A stretch of DNA of 64,000 bases from Streptomyces fodineus (GTDB taxonomy: Bacteria > Actinomycetota > Actinomycetes > Streptomycetales > Streptomycetaceae), in NCBI RefSeq assembly GCF_001735805.1, contig NZ_CP017248.1, positions 1,860,001 to 1,924,000 on the forward strand, given 5' to 3'. The notes under the pieces are model-generated. The model worked only from the letters and a program-made list of their open reading frames with translations. It did not search any database and was not told the origin of the DNA. Shown here one piece after another: positions 1 to 9,604 of the stretch. A program made the translations under genes and the position numbers. Every line of letters begins with the position of its first letter. Position 1 is the stretch's first letter.

Positions 1-660
1 TTCCCGCAGGGTAGGCGCGTCGTGCGCAGGCAAGGCCGCTCCGGCGGGCTGCGGGACCAGGAGCGGTATTCGCTGCAAGGCCGCCGACAGAGGCAGGAAC
101 CGGCCGCTCTTCTTGTCAGGGGCGTCTTGCAGGGCAGTGAAGACACCGACGACAGCACCCAGTTCGTCAACGACAGGGCTGCCGCTGCTGCCGGGGCCGG
201 GTAACCCCGTCCCGAAGTCAAGCAGTCCCCATTCATCCGACCTGTCCAGCTGCGGTGCGTCTTTCACGACAGCAGGCAGAATCCCTTTCGCCGTGATGAG
301 CCGGACGACGTGTCCAGTCCTGGCCCTGTCAGAGATCGTTCGTGGCAGGGGGAGGAAGTCGCGCGGTTCGACCAGGCGCAGAACAGCGACGTCGCCGGAG
401 GCAGCTCGCCTCGGCAGCCATGAGCCGGGAACGACCTCAGCGGTGGCCTCCTCGGCAGGCTCTTCCCCCGTTGCGAGCAGCGCGACCTGAAGCGGAGTGC
501 GCGGGCCGTGATCACTGTGCGAGTCGAGTCCCAGGGCGGCGGTCACCACGTGGGCGCACGTCAAAATCTGATGCCGGCTGATAAGGAATCCGGACCCGAC
601 CGGCCGGCCCTCGCGGCCCTTGATCTGAACCAGCCGAGGAGCATCGCGCCGCGCCTCCAT
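1..660 (-). CDS. Trypsin-like serine protease domain protein (partial, C-terminus outside window)
   Basis: The minus-strand frame is open from an ATG at 660 to the left edge, so only about 220 N-terminal residues are visible. They form a chymotrypsin-fold protease with His37 in TCAHVV, Asp90 in ASGDVAVLRL and Ser159 in GPGSSGSPVV. No signal peptide is seen, so the domain is probably cytoplasmic. In Streptomyces such domains often form the N-terminus of longer NB-ARC/TPR or WD40 signalling proteins; whether that holds here lies outside the window. GGAGGG ten bases upstream supports the ATG. The frame stays open upstream and a GTG at 750 is an alternative. Seen: the triad. Inferred: the multidomain architecture. 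Confidence 0.8.
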   Translation of the reverse strand, partial: MEARRDAPRLVQIKGREGRPVGSGFLISRHQILTCAHVVTAALGLDSHSDHGPRTPLQVALLATGEEPAEEATAEVVPGSWLPRRAASGDVAVLRLVEPRDFLPLPRTISDRARTGHVVRLITAKGILPAVVKDAPQLDRSDEWGLLDFGTGLPGPGSSGSPVVDELGAVVGVFTALQDAPDKKSGRFLPLSAALQRIPLLVPQPAGAALPAHDAPTLRE

Positions 661-746
661 CGACAAAACGCCCTCCGTTCCCCGGGCCCGCCGATTATCC
701 GGCCTCAAGGCGCTGACGCCCAAGTACTCGCGCAGCAGCCGGTCTA

Positions 747-1000
747 TCACCGCTGAAGGACTCTGCAAGGCCGCAGACCGTGCCGTGGCCCTTTGCGGCG
801 GTACGAGGCGAGCGACAGGACTGTCGGCCAGTCCGGCCCTGCGCCGCCGGTGGTATCGATCAGCAGCCGGCCGCATCCCCCGCTTCCCCTCGCCAGAAGG
901 CCAGAATTGTCCGCGACGGCAAAGGCGTCGGGATGGTCGGGCCCCAGCACCCGCTCCTTTCGGGCAATAGGTACTCGGAGGCGGTCGCAGCCACTGCCGC
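747..1000 (-). pseudogene. TPR-like gene fragment
   Basis: One minus-strand frame contains KERVLGPDHPDAFAVADN, close to the consensus of kinesin-light-chain-type TPR repeats (VLGPDHPDTLxxxNNLA). Only one repeat is recognisable, no start codon fits, and the frame ends at 747. I read it as a leftover of an NB-ARC/TPR-type gene next to the protease. The single short match keeps confidence low. Confidence 0.35.
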
Positions 1001-1648
1001 AGCGCGATGGCCACGGATGCAGCAGCAAGGGCATGCGGTGCGGGCAGTGGTACGAGGTGCCAGGCGGCATGGTTGACGGTGGTGAGCACGTAGAGGGTCG
1101 CAGCGGCCCGCAGATCCGCCACCAGGGTCACCAGTTGCTCGTTCAGCCGACTGATGGCGAAGCCCCCGCGGCCGGCAGCCGGGTCGCACTGGGCGTTAAC
1201 CCGGACCAGGACGTCCAGCGGCGGGCAGCCCCCCGTGGGCGCTGCCCGTGGCCGCAGCGTCGAGAGGCAGGCCCACCCCGACCGGCATCGCTGTCCCCAC
1301 TGCATTGTGGTGCCGCCGCCAGCCGCTGTTCGGCGTGACGCGGGTGTCGACAAGTTCCCCAATGACGCTGCGCCCCGCCCCGCCTAGCACCTCCAGTCTC
1401 TTGAGGTGGCGCAGGAACACCAGCGAGCCGTCGCTCCAAGTCTCGAACCGGTCGAAGAGCCGCGCGGCGGGCAAAGCGCCGGGGTCGAGGGGGATCCGGA
1501 AGACCGTCCAGCCGCCTCCCGCCATTTCTTCGGGAAGCGCCGGCGGGTCGATCGGTCCGATCAGCGCGCCTCGCGCCCGTGGCCGGCAAGGCTCGGAGAC
1601 AGGCTTCTTACCAGGGCGGCTTATGGTGCGGCGCCATGACTCGCACAC
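1000..1648 (-). pseudogene. Remnant of a sacsin/HSP90-like ATPase-domain protein
   Basis: Minus-strand frames carry GGGWTVFRIPLDP followed by SLVFLRHLKRLEVLG. This pair resembles the segment after the ATP-binding fold in large actinobacterial proteins with a sacsin-type histidine-kinase-like ATPase domain. A shifted frame further on reads LVADLRAAATLYVL and then a plausible helical stretch, so at least one frameshift separates the parts. The N-terminal ATP-binding motifs are absent and the 5' end overlaps corA. It is best treated as a decayed fragment with no product. Confidence 0.4.
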
Positions 1649-2610
1649 GGCTCTACCGCAATGGCTCCCTGATCCTGGAGGACTTTCCGACCGCTGACAT
1701 CTCGGAGTACGTGAACGATCCGGACGTTGCGGTCTGGCTCGACCTGTGTGATCCGTGCTCCGCCGACTTCGCGATGATCAGCGAGGAGTTCGGCCTGCAT
1801 GAGCTCGCGGTGGAAGACGCACGCCACGAGCATCAGCGGCCAAAACTGGATCGCTACCGCACCCATGCTTTCCTCAGCGCCTACGCCATCAGCGCGGACG
1901 AGACCAGTGGGCAGCTCACCACCAGTGAACTGTCCGTATTCATAACACCTACCGCGTTGATCACCATCCGTCCCGACCACCGATTCGACATCGAGAAGGT
2001 CGTCGAACGCTGGGACAACAACAGCGATCTCGCCAAGTACGGAGTGGGGTTCCTGCTGCACGGACTGCTGGACCACATAGTCGACGGGCATTTCGCAGCC
2101 GTGCAGGACCTCGACGACCGTATCGAAGCGGTGGAGGACCTGCTCTTCGACGAGGGCCGCAGGCAGATGGACTCCGTCCAGCGGGACTCCTACGCTCTGC
2201 GCAAGAACCTCACCAAGCTGCGCCGCGTGGTGCTGCCGATGCGAGAGGTCGTCAACAGCCTTCTCCGGCGCGACCTCCACATCGTCGCCGAGCCCTTGCT
2301 TCCCTACTTCCAGGACGTGTATGACCACGTCCTCAGGGCCACCGAGTGGACCGAGTCACTGCGGGACATGATCACGTCCATCATGGAGACCAACCTGACC
2401 GTTCAGGGCAATCGCATGAACCTGATCATGAAGAAGGTCACCAGCTGGGCGTCAATCGTGGCCGTGCCCACGGCCGTCACCGGCTTCTACGGCCAGAACG
2501 TTCCCTATCCGGGTGTCAACACCCAAGCCGGCTTCCTGACGTCCACCGGCGTCATGGTCGTCGCATCCGCGCTGCTCTACTGGGTCTTCAAGCGCAAGGA
2601 CTGGATCTGA
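1636..2610 (+). CDS. corA: CorA family divalent cation transporter
   Basis: This is a 324-residue CorA/MIT-family inner-membrane channel expected to import Mg2+ (or Co2+/Ni2+) as a pentamer. A long acidic cytoplasmic domain (residues 1-250) ends in the stalk helix, followed by two membrane helices near residues 262-282 and 295-315. The selectivity loop reads YGQNVP, so the family GMN signature is GQN here, a variant seen in actinobacterial CorAs. The C-terminus FKRKDWI is also typical. The start was set at the ATG at 1636 because the frame upstream, open from 1579, adds 19 residues unlike the family. No M-box is seen upstream, in contrast to the NRAMP gene near 59 kb. Confidence 0.9.
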   Translation: MTRTRLYRNGSLILEDFPTADISEYVNDPDVAVWLDLCDPCSADFAMISEEFGLHELAVEDARHEHQRPKLDRYRTHAFLSAYAISADETSGQLTTSELSVFITPTALITIRPDHRFDIEKVVERWDNNSDLAKYGVGFLLHGLLDHIVDGHFAAVQDLDDRIEAVEDLLFDEGRRQMDSVQRDSYALRKNLTKLRRVVLPMREVVNSLLRRDLHIVAEPLLPYFQDVYDHVLRATEWTESLRDMITSIMETNLTVQGNRMNLIMKKVTSWASIVAVPTAVTGFYGQNVPYPGVNTQAGFLTSTGVMVVASALLYWVFKRKDWI

Positions 2611-2673
2611 CCCCTGGAGTAGGACCGGTCGGCTCGTCTCCCGCCGTCCGCTCACGGACCGCTCACGCACCGC

Positions 2674-3819
2674 TCACGCGGGCGGAGAGTCCGCGCCCGG
2701 GGCATGTTCATCGGTCGGGTCGACCGGCAGTTCCAGGTGGAGCCTGTATCCGCCATCGGCGGTGGGGCCGGAGGTGACCAGGCCGCCGAGGAGCTCCGCG
2801 CGCTGACGCAGACCGGCGAGGCCGTGGTGGGCGCTGGGCAGGGCCAGCGCGAGGCGTGTGGGGGCGGTGTTGGTGATGGTGGTGCGGAGCGTGCCGTCCT
2901 GGTGGTGGATGTGGATGGTGGCCGTGGCGCCGGGGGCGTGTTTGCGGACGTTGGTGAGGGCTTCCTGGACAGTGCGGTAGACGGCGCGTTGGACGGTGGG
3001 CGGGAGATCTTCCGGCAGGTCCGTCTCCAGTTCCGCTTCGATGCAGCTGGTGTCGACCAGTCGTTGCAGGTCGGCGAGGCAGGGCTGGGGGGTGAGTTCC
3101 GTGGGGCGGCTGCCGGAGGCGCGCAGCACGCTGACCATGTGCCTCAGTTCGTCGAGGGTCTGCACACTGAGCTGCCGGATGGTGGCTGCGGCCCGTCTGG
3201 TTTCGATGTCGGCGCTGCCCACCTGGAGTGCTCCGGCCTGTACGGCGATGAGGCTGACCTGGTGGGCGACCACGTCATGCATCTCTCGCGCGAGCTGCGC
3301 GCGTTCCTTCGCAAGGACGCTCTGCGCGGTCAGCAGCCGTTCGTGCTCGCGGGCCTTGGAGATCTCGGCGAGTCTGAGGGACAGGTCGCGTCGGGCCTGG
3401 ACGAGCTGGCCCAGGAAGACGGGAGCGGCCGCGGAGGCCAGGGTGTAGCTGACGTGGAGCAGACCGTCGGTCCGGGTCAGTTCGGTGGCCCTCAGGGACG
3501 ACCAGGGCCAGGGGAGGTAGTCGCCGGCGGCGAAGAGCAGCGCGCAGCCGGCCAGCTGGAGGCGATGGCGGCGCAGCGAGGCGAGTGTGTACAGCGCGGC
3601 CATGGTGGCGAACACCGCGTCGGTGATCAGGGCGGCGGGCAGTGTGAGGATGAAGGCCGTCAAGGGGACTCGGCGACGCAGCGTGAGCGCTCCGGCGGCG
3701 AGCAGCGCCAGAGCCATGGCCGGCTGCTCCCCGCTGTCGACGTGCACCCATGCGTCCGCCAGTGCGGCGGCGACGAGTGCGAGGTCCAGGAGCACGGCCG
3801 ACGGTCTCAGGGTAGTCAT
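2674..3819 (-). CDS. Two-component sensor histidine kinase, NarL/DesK type
   Basis: A 381-residue membrane kinase. The N-terminal third holds several hydrophobic helices (about residues 8-140) with no extracytoplasmic sensing domain, so it probably senses the membrane or a ligand within it. The HisKA_3 box is REMHDVVAHQVSLIAVQAGA with the phospho-acceptor His near residue 182. The ATPase domain shows the N box QEALTNVRKHAP and the G box HHGLAGLRQRAELLGG. The start ATG overlaps the stop of the response regulator by 4 bases, so the pair is translationally coupled, regulator first. The signal and targets are unknown; the divergent membrane gene at 4658 is an obvious candidate target. Confidence 0.92.
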   Translation of the reverse strand: MTTLRPSAVLLDLALVAAALADAWVHVDSGEQPAMALALLAAGALTLRRRVPLTAFILTLPAALITDAVFATMAALYTLASLRRHRLQLAGCALLFAAGDYLPWPWSSLRATELTRTDGLLHVSYTLASAAAPVFLGQLVQARRDLSLRLAEISKAREHERLLTAQSVLAKERAQLAREMHDVVAHQVSLIAVQAGALQVGSADIETRRAAATIRQLSVQTLDELRHMVSVLRASGSRPTELTPQPCLADLQRLVDTSCIEAELETDLPEDLPPTVQRAVYRTVQEALTNVRKHAPGATATIHIHHQDGTLRTTITNTAPTRLALALPSAHHGLAGLRQRAELLGGLVTSGPTADGGYRLHLELPVDPTDEHAPGADSPPA

Positions 3820-4484
3820 CCGGCGTCCTCGACATCCGGTGATGCCAGTAGGCCCGCGCGCTCCGCGATCAACGCCGCCTGGACGCGACTGCTGACCTCC
3901 AGCTTGCCGAACACCGCGCTGACGTGGCCTTTCACCGTGCCGGTGCTCAGGTGGAGCCGTTCGCCGATGTCGTTGTTGGCCAGTCCATCGGCCATGAGCA
4001 CGAGGACGGCACGCTCGCGCTCCGTCAGCCGGGCGGCGAGGCGTACGGCAGAGGGATCCCGCCCGCCGGCATCGAGATAGCCGTCCACCACCGTGCGGGT
4101 GACCTTGGACGACAGCGCGGGACCGCCTTCGGCCAGTGTCCGCACGAGATGGGGCAGCTGCTCTGGGTCGGTGTCCTTGAGCAGGAATCCGGCGGCGCCC
4201 GAGCGCAGGGCGGTCGCCACGTATTCGTCGGTGTCGAAGGTGGTGAGCATGGCCACCACCGGAGGGTCCTGCAAACGGCGGAGCTCTGCCAGGACGGTGA
4301 GCCCGTCCACGTCCGGCATCCGGATGTCCAGCAGGACGACGTCGGGCCGTAGCTCCCGCACCGTGCGGACGGCCTGGCCGCCCGATACCGCCGACAGGAC
4401 CTCGATGTCGTCCGCCGCGTTGAGAATGTGCGAGAAGCCCGTGCGGACCAGGGCTTCGTCGTCAACCACCAGGACTCGGATCAC
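3816..4484 (-). CDS. LuxR/NarL-family response regulator
   Basis: A 222-residue regulator with an N-terminal receiver (MIRVLVVDDEALVR, phospho-acceptor Asp in VVLLDIRMPDVDG, Lys in LLKDTD) and a C-terminal LuxR-type HTH (LTERERAVLVLMADGLANND, then GTVKGHVSAVFGKL). It is first in a two-gene operon with the DesK-type kinase at 2674, which it overlaps by 4 bases. The operon is divergent from the membrane gene starting at 4658, leaving 173 bases for regulatory sites for both. Confidence 0.93.
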   Translation of the reverse strand: MIRVLVVDDEALVRTGFSHILNAADDIEVLSAVSGGQAVRTVRELRPDVVLLDIRMPDVDGLTVLAELRRLQDPPVVAMLTTFDTDEYVATALRSGAAGFLLKDTDPEQLPHLVRTLAEGGPALSSKVTRTVVDGYLDAGGRDPSAVRLAARLTERERAVLVLMADGLANNDIGERLHLSTGTVKGHVSAVFGKLEVSSRVQAALIAERAGLLASPDVEDAG

Positions 4485-4657
4485 CCGCGCTCCACTCGCC
4501 GCATGCCCGCCGGTGGATCCTTACCACCGGGGAGCCATCCGTCGCCGGGCCACCTGCGATTCCCGCCGGTTGGCGGGGGTGACATCAGCCGGTCGGCGGG
4601 GGGCTTCCGGAAACGCGCCAGGGTGGACGGGGCGGCCCGTCGGTCAAACTTCACAGC

Positions 4658-5965
4658 ATGACGCTGAACGCAACGTCGGCAGTGCCGACAGACGTGTCGG
4701 ACGAGTGCACGAGGACCTGCTCCTCCGTTTCCGCAGGTACGCCCTCATCCGCCCCCAGCGACACGGCCGCTTCCGTCTTGGCCGGTACGCCGTCCACGGG
4801 GCGGCTCGTCGGCATCGATCTCGCGCGCGGCCTTGCCGTCTGCGGCATGTACGCCGCGCACGTCGGCCCGGACGTGGCGGTGGGCGGCCCGGTGGGATTC
4901 CTGCTGGAGACGGCACGGGGGCGGTGCTCCGCCCTCTTCGCGCTGCTGGCCGGCTTCTCGCTGGTCATCATCACCGGTCGTCCACATCCGCGGACCGGGC
5001 GCGCCGGCCGTCAGGCCATGGCGCGGATCGTGATCCGCGCCATCGTCCTGGCAGTACTCGGCTATGCGCTGACCGCCCTGGACACCGACGTGGCCGTGAT
5101 CCTCAGTTTCTACGGCCTGCTCTTCCTGGCGGTCCTCCCGCTGTACCGGCTGCGGGCCGGGACGCTCGCGCTGATCGCTGCCGCGGGTGCGCTGGTCATG
5201 CCGCTGCTGCTCTACGCGGTCAGAAGCTCGATCGAGGGAGGGAGCTGGGCGGACGCCGTCGCGGCTCGGGATCCGCTGGCCCGCCTCACCGGCACGGACG
5301 GATTCATCGAACTTTTGTTCACCGGTGAGTATCCGGTGCTCACCTGGATGCCGTTCCTGGTCGCCGGTATGGCGGTGGCCCGGCTGGACCTCATCCGACC
5401 CGGCGTACGCTCACGGCTGGCCCTCGCGGGCGGGGGGCTGGCCCTGCTGGGCTACGGCGGTTCCTGGCTGGCCCTGCATCTGGTCCCGCACGCTCTGTCC
5501 ACCGTCGAGGCCGCCACGAACGGGTCCGCGTCGTCCGCCTGGTGGTCCGACACCGTCGGCGAGCCCATGAACCACACCCCGCTCGCCTGGCTCCTGGTGG
5601 CGGCACCTCACAGCCAGACGACCTTCTCCATCCTCGGGAACACGGGCGTCGCCCTCGCGGTGGTGGCCGGGTGCCTGACCGTCGCCGATCGGATGCCATG
5701 TCTCATGGGCCCGGCCAGGCCCATTGCGGCGGTAGGCGCGATGGCGCTGACGGTGTACGTCCTGCACATCGTCGCCCTCTGGTTCCTCACCGACGTCTGG
5801 CCCGTGCCAGCGATCGAGGACGACTCCCTGAACGCGCTGCCGGTACTCCTCGGCTTCCTCGTGGCAGCGGCGGCCCTGGCCATGGTGTGGACCGCTGTCT
5901 TCCGGCGCGGCCCGCTGGAGTACCTGCTGCACCAGGCCACACGTCCTGCCCGGTACATCAAGTAG
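4658..5965 (+). CDS. Multi-pass membrane protein, heparan-alpha-glucosaminide acetyltransferase-like / DUF418
   Basis: A 435-residue integral membrane protein. After a polar N-terminus of about 45 residues it reads RLVGIDLARGLAVCGMYAAH, the diagnostic first segment of the DUF1624/HGSNAT-like acyltransferase superfamily, followed by about ten hydrophobic helices. The C-terminus RRGPLEYLLHQAT is the DUF418 signature (GPLEW/YLxR), so it belongs to the DUF1624-DUF418 proteins common in Streptomyces. The acceptor is unknown. It is divergent from the two-component pair at 2674-4484. No clear ribosome binding site precedes the ATG at 4658, so the true start could be further in or the mRNA leaderless. 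Confidence 0.85.
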   Translation: MTLNATSAVPTDVSDECTRTCSSVSAGTPSSAPSDTAASVLAGTPSTGRLVGIDLARGLAVCGMYAAHVGPDVAVGGPVGFLLETARGRCSALFALLAGFSLVIITGRPHPRTGRAGRQAMARIVIRAIVLAVLGYALTALDTDVAVILSFYGLLFLAVLPLYRLRAGTLALIAAAGALVMPLLLYAVRSSIEGGSWADAVAARDPLARLTGTDGFIELLFTGEYPVLTWMPFLVAGMAVARLDLIRPGVRSRLALAGGGLALLGYGGSWLALHLVPHALSTVEAATNGSASSAWWSDTVGEPMNHTPLAWLLVAAPHSQTTFSILGNTGVALAVVAGCLTVADRMPCLMGPARPIAAVGAMALTVYVLHIVALWFLTDVWPVPAIEDDSLNALPVLLGFLVAAAALAMVWTAVFRRGPLEYLLHQATRPARYIK

Positions 5966-6440
5966 CAGGTGGGGTGGGGTGTGGAGAAGGCTCGGCCTCC
6001 TCGGCCCGACGGAGCTACTGCGAACGCACCGTCCGCCTCCCGCACCCCGCCGCAGTCGGTCACTGCCCCGCCCGACGAGGAGGCAAAGCCGCCCGCTGCC
6101 CGGCCGCGAAAGGCGGACCACATCGACAGCCGGGCAAAGCCCCTCTTCTCCGCGCAGGAGTGTGAGTCGGGTCGCGTCGGACAGGGTGTATGTCCGGCCC
6201 TTGACGCCGTTCGCACCGATCATCGATGTCAGCGCGAGTCCGTGCCAGGCATTGGCCAGGACGGGGCGAACACGCCCTTGAGCCGGGCACGGGGGCCTCG
6301 GCGGCGGAGACCGCGTAGTCGCCCATGCCGCCGGCTCTTCAGGCACGGCGGCCCCCTCACCACCAGCAAATCGGCGACGCCCTCACCGAGCGCCTGCCAG
6401 CTACCCGTCAGCCGAGCATGTCACCGTCTTTCACGTGAAA
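5966..6440. other. Gene-free stretch
   Basis: Between the DUF418-type gene and the IS5 remnant I see no frame with family resemblance or a convincing ribosome binding site. A minus-strand segment near 6160-6260 translates to protein-like text (ANAWHGLALTSMIGANGVKG) that I cannot assign. It may be a decayed gene end. Confidence 0.4.
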
Positions 6441-6449
6441 CGGCCCCCA

Positions 6450-6745
6450 CAGCACCAGCCCAGGAGGCCGCAAGCAAGTAGAGCGTGCAGGGGCGGCCGA
6501 CCGCCCGGTGCCGACGAATGAGGATAAACAGGCTATTTTCGCCGCGGGCCACGACGCCGACGCAGGCCAAGTGAGGGCGGCTGCGAGCGCGGGTGTCGAC
6601 GATGAGGTGGACTTCCGACCTGCTCTTTCCACGGTCGGTCGGATTCGGTCCGCTCAGAGGCCCCCTTTGACCACCCGGACACTCGCCGAGTCGATGGCGC
6701 ACCGCGACCAGTCCAGCTCACCCTGGCTGCCGAGTTCGATCGAGG
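6450..6745 (-). pseudogene. IS5-family transposase remnant, frameshifted
   Basis: On the minus strand one frame reads ELGSQGELDWSRCAIDSAS and VRVVKGG. The next frame continues with LSGPNPTDRGKSRSEVHL, the conserved block of IS5-family (ISL2/IS1031-like) DDE transposases around the first catalytic Asp. The switch between frames at about 6658 is a short deletion in a G/C run. The N-terminal and C-terminal thirds are missing. It is an old, inactive element. Confidence 0.75.
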
Positions 6746-7015
6746 ATCAAACGATGTCCACACGGCTCCGACAGCGAGCGCCGCAGGGGACCTCGGGCGC
6801 CAAGCAGCTACGCGACTCCTTCACCCGCCGTACCGGCTGCCTCCTGCCGGGCGCCGGCTGCGATGACCCGCAGGGTGCCGGGGGCGATGTCGGCGTTGGC
6901 CCTATTCTCACCCTCCGTTGAACTTCGCCTTTCATGCCACTGAACTTCGCCTTTCATACCGCGGTTATCTTCCCAGCAGAGTCAAGGTCAGCTTTGCAGT
7001 CAGGAGACCGGTCCG

Positions 7016-7750
7016 GTGAAGCGACGCAACACAGGCGGCAGGTTCTACGCGCCGCTGGCCGGCGTGCTCCTGGCCCTGTCCATAGGCGGCTACGGCCTGA
7101 GCGGTGGTGGTCCGGCGGCCACCCCGTCGGCGTCCGCCACCGTCGGAGGCACTCCCGGCATCGCGTCCCACGTCACGGCTGAGCCTGCCGCCTGGCAGAA
7201 GTGGGGCCTGACACCGCTGCCCGTGGCTCCCGAACCCCCGGCGGACAAACCCATCAAGCTGTCCGCGACCGGCCCGGTTCCGGTCTTCGCGCACGTGCCG
7301 ACATCCCAGAAGGTCGTCTTCATCACCGTCGACGACGGGCTGGAGAAGGACCCCAAGTTCATCGAGATGAACACCATCCCACTGGTCCGCCGGAAGCAAG
7401 AGGTGTGTGGCGACCAAAAGATCCTCACCCAGCAGTTCGGCACCGCCCCGTTGCTCTTCCGGCCGCCCTACGGGGCGTACAACAACAACACCAAGATCGC
7501 GGTGGGAGAGTGCGGGCCGCGTGCGATCGTCTGGTGGCGTGAATCCATGCAGGTACGCAATATGCAGTACCAAGAGCCAGGCAAGAAACTGCGTCCCGGT
7601 GACATCATCCTCGCTCATTTCCACGGCCCTGCGGAGCTCAAGGGCGCCACCATGACGGAGATGTCCGCGAATCTGCTCAAGCGCATCCGGGAACAGGGCT
7701 TCGCGGCGGCCCGCCTGGAGGACTACATCCAGCCGCCAGCCGGACACTGA
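7016..7750 (+). CDS. Polysaccharide deacetylase-like secreted protein lacking part of the NodB domain
   Basis: A 244-residue exported protein. A basic start and a hydrophobic stretch (FYAPLAGVLLALSIGGYGL) form a signal anchor, followed by a Ser/Thr/Ala-rich linker. The NodB fold is recognisable from VFITVDDGLEKDPKFIE (motif 1, catalytic base Asp), LLFRPPYGAYNNN (motif 3) and IVWWRESMQ (motif 4). The roughly 40-50 residues normally between motif 1 and motif 3, including the metal-binding HxxxH of motif 2, are missing: KFIE runs straight into MNTIPLVRRKQEVCG. The reading frame is kept. Without the two His ligands it should not bind metal, so it is probably inactive or has become a binding protein. 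The GTG start at 7016 is supported by AGGAG nine bases upstream. Confidence 0.85.
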   Translation: MKRRNTGGRFYAPLAGVLLALSIGGYGLSGGGPAATPSASATVGGTPGIASHVTAEPAAWQKWGLTPLPVAPEPPADKPIKLSATGPVPVFAHVPTSQKVVFITVDDGLEKDPKFIEMNTIPLVRRKQEVCGDQKILTQQFGTAPLLFRPPYGAYNNNTKIAVGECGPRAIVWWRESMQVRNMQYQEPGKKLRPGDIILAHFHGPAELKGATMTEMSANLLKRIREQGFAAARLEDYIQPPAGH

Positions 7751-7944
7751 ACCAACCAGAAATCAGAGACCTTGGACCCGGGCCCGATCACGCATACGGC
7801 GAAATGCGGCCCTCTCGAACGGTGTCTCGGGGAGAGGTTCACTCCCCATCGGAAAGTCGGGTCAAAGGCCAAGGAAAGCCCCGGGCAAGCCCTCGCGACA
7901 AAGCGCGAGCGGACACCGGGCGGAAAGCGCAGGCAGGAAGGCCC

Positions 7945-9069
7945 ATGGGTCTCACGAGCAACAAAGTGCTGGTGCTGGCGATGGTCATCGCCGCCGTACT
8001 GTTCGTCGGCACGGTGTGGCTGTGGCCGCGACTGGCCGGGCAGAACTGGCGGGCCGTCAGCGGACGGGTCGGGCTGCTGCTCGGCACTCAGTTGGCGGTC
8101 TTCATCTCCGTGGGCCTCTTCGCCAACCAGGCCTTCGGCTTCTATGCCAGCTGGGCGGACCTGTTCGGCCAGGAGAACGGCCAAGGGGTGGTCGTCGACC
8201 ATCTGGCGGGCGGTGCCAACAGCCCCATCCAGGTGGTCGCCACGTCCAAGGTCATCGGGGCGAGCAGCACGCTGCCGCAGGTGGCCGGGCAGGTCCAGAA
8301 AGTCGACATCATCGGCCGTACGACACACCTCTCCACGCCGGCGTTCGTGTATCTGCCTCCGGAGTACTTCCAAGCGAAGAACAGCGCGCGCAAGTTCCCG
8401 GTGTCCGTGGTCCTCACGGGTTACCCCGGCACGGCCGAGGCGCTGGTGAACAAGCTGCACTACCCCAGTACGGCACAGCAGCTGGCCAGGCAGGGGAAGA
8501 TGCAGCCGATGATCCTGGTGATGCTGCGGCCGACCGTGGCACCGCCGCGCGACACCGAGTGCGTCGACGTTCCCGGTGGCCCGCAGGCCGAGACCTTCTT
8601 CGCCAAGGACTTGCGCGAGTCGGTGATGGCCCACTACCGGGTCGACAAGACGCCCGCCAGCTGGGGCATCGCCGGCGACTCGACCGGCGGCTACTGCGCG
8701 CTGAAGATCGCCATGCACCACCCGGGTTCCTACGCCGCCGCCGCGGGCCTGTCGCCGTACTACAAGTCGCCGATCGACCCCACCACCGGGGACCTCTTCC
8801 ACGGCAACAAGAACCTGCAGAATCGCGCCGACCTCTTCTGGACGCTCAAGCATCTGCCCGCTCCCGAAACGTCACTACTCGTCACCAGCAGCAAGGTCGG
8901 TGAGCACAACTACAAGGACACGCTCAAGTTCATCAAGGCCGTGCAGGACACGAACGTGACCAGGATTTCGTCGATCATCCTTCCGAGCGGCGGACACAAC
9001 TTCAACACCTGGAGGCGGGAGATCCCTCCGATGCTGCAGTGGATGAGCGAGCGACTGGTCGCACACTGA
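7945..9069 (+). CDS. Secreted or membrane-anchored esterase (esterase D / antigen-85-like fold)
   Basis: A 374-residue protein beginning with two or three hydrophobic helices (VLVLAMVIAAVLFVGTVWLW; VGLLLGTQLAVFISVGLFA), then an extracellular alpha/beta-hydrolase of the putative-esterase family (PF00756), which includes mycolyltransferases and feruloyl esterases. The nucleophile Ser is in GIAGDSTGGYCAL and the catalytic His probably in LPSGGHNFNTWR. The ATG at 7945 was chosen over upstream in-frame codons because AGGAAGG precedes it and the membrane segments start there. It lies 194 bases after the deacetylase-like gene on the same strand; both would act in the envelope. The substrate is unknown. 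Confidence 0.88.
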   Translation: MGLTSNKVLVLAMVIAAVLFVGTVWLWPRLAGQNWRAVSGRVGLLLGTQLAVFISVGLFANQAFGFYASWADLFGQENGQGVVVDHLAGGANSPIQVVATSKVIGASSTLPQVAGQVQKVDIIGRTTHLSTPAFVYLPPEYFQAKNSARKFPVSVVLTGYPGTAEALVNKLHYPSTAQQLARQGKMQPMILVMLRPTVAPPRDTECVDVPGGPQAETFFAKDLRESVMAHYRVDKTPASWGIAGDSTGGYCALKIAMHHPGSYAAAAGLSPYYKSPIDPTTGDLFHGNKNLQNRADLFWTLKHLPAPETSLLVTSSKVGEHNYKDTLKFIKAVQDTNVTRISSIILPSGGHNFNTWRREIPPMLQWMSERLVAH

Positions 9070-9604
9070 GCCATCGGTGCTGACGCCCCGTAAGACTGGT
9101 GATGCGGCCAACCGCAAACGGCCCTGCAGGCGCTCGAACGCGAGGCATCCAGCCTCCCGCACGACGAGTTCGCAGTCAGCGCGGTGCGGCCGGCGTCCAC
9201 GGACAGCATCGTCCGCCAGGCGTACCACTTGGCTCCCCCGCCGATCCCGGCCGCAGATCAGGGCTTGGCGCGGGAGCGCACAGTTTGTCTCCGGCAGCGT
9301 CCGCCGGCGCCAGCAAGGCGACGCAGGATGACGGACGAAGGTTGAGCGGCGGAACGGGGCTTGCTGTCGCCGGCGAAGAGGCGGCTGTCGGCCGACGGCG
9401 CGCGCAGCTGACTGCTCGGGGCAAACGATACGGTTGGTGTGCGAGCGCGGCTCCACTCGCGAAACCGGACATGAGTCATACGGCCCCAGGCTGATCACTG
9501 TCGGCTGAGGCAATTGCCCCTCCCCCGCAACCGGCGATACACCCGGTTGTCACGCAAGGCCATCAGAGTGTCATGTCCATGCATGATTTCTCCTGGAGGG
9601 TTCC
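9070..9604. other. Gene-free stretch
   Basis: No frame here resembles a known family. The long minus-strand frame reaching from 9513 into the esterase gene has atypical composition and is taken as a shadow. The last 30 bases carry the GGAGG ribosome binding site of the RNase gene. Confidence 0.4.

Noticed and set aside
8875..9513. 212-residue minus-strand frame after the esterase gene
   Set aside because: It overlaps the esterase 3' end, lacks a ribosome binding site and has no family resemblance.
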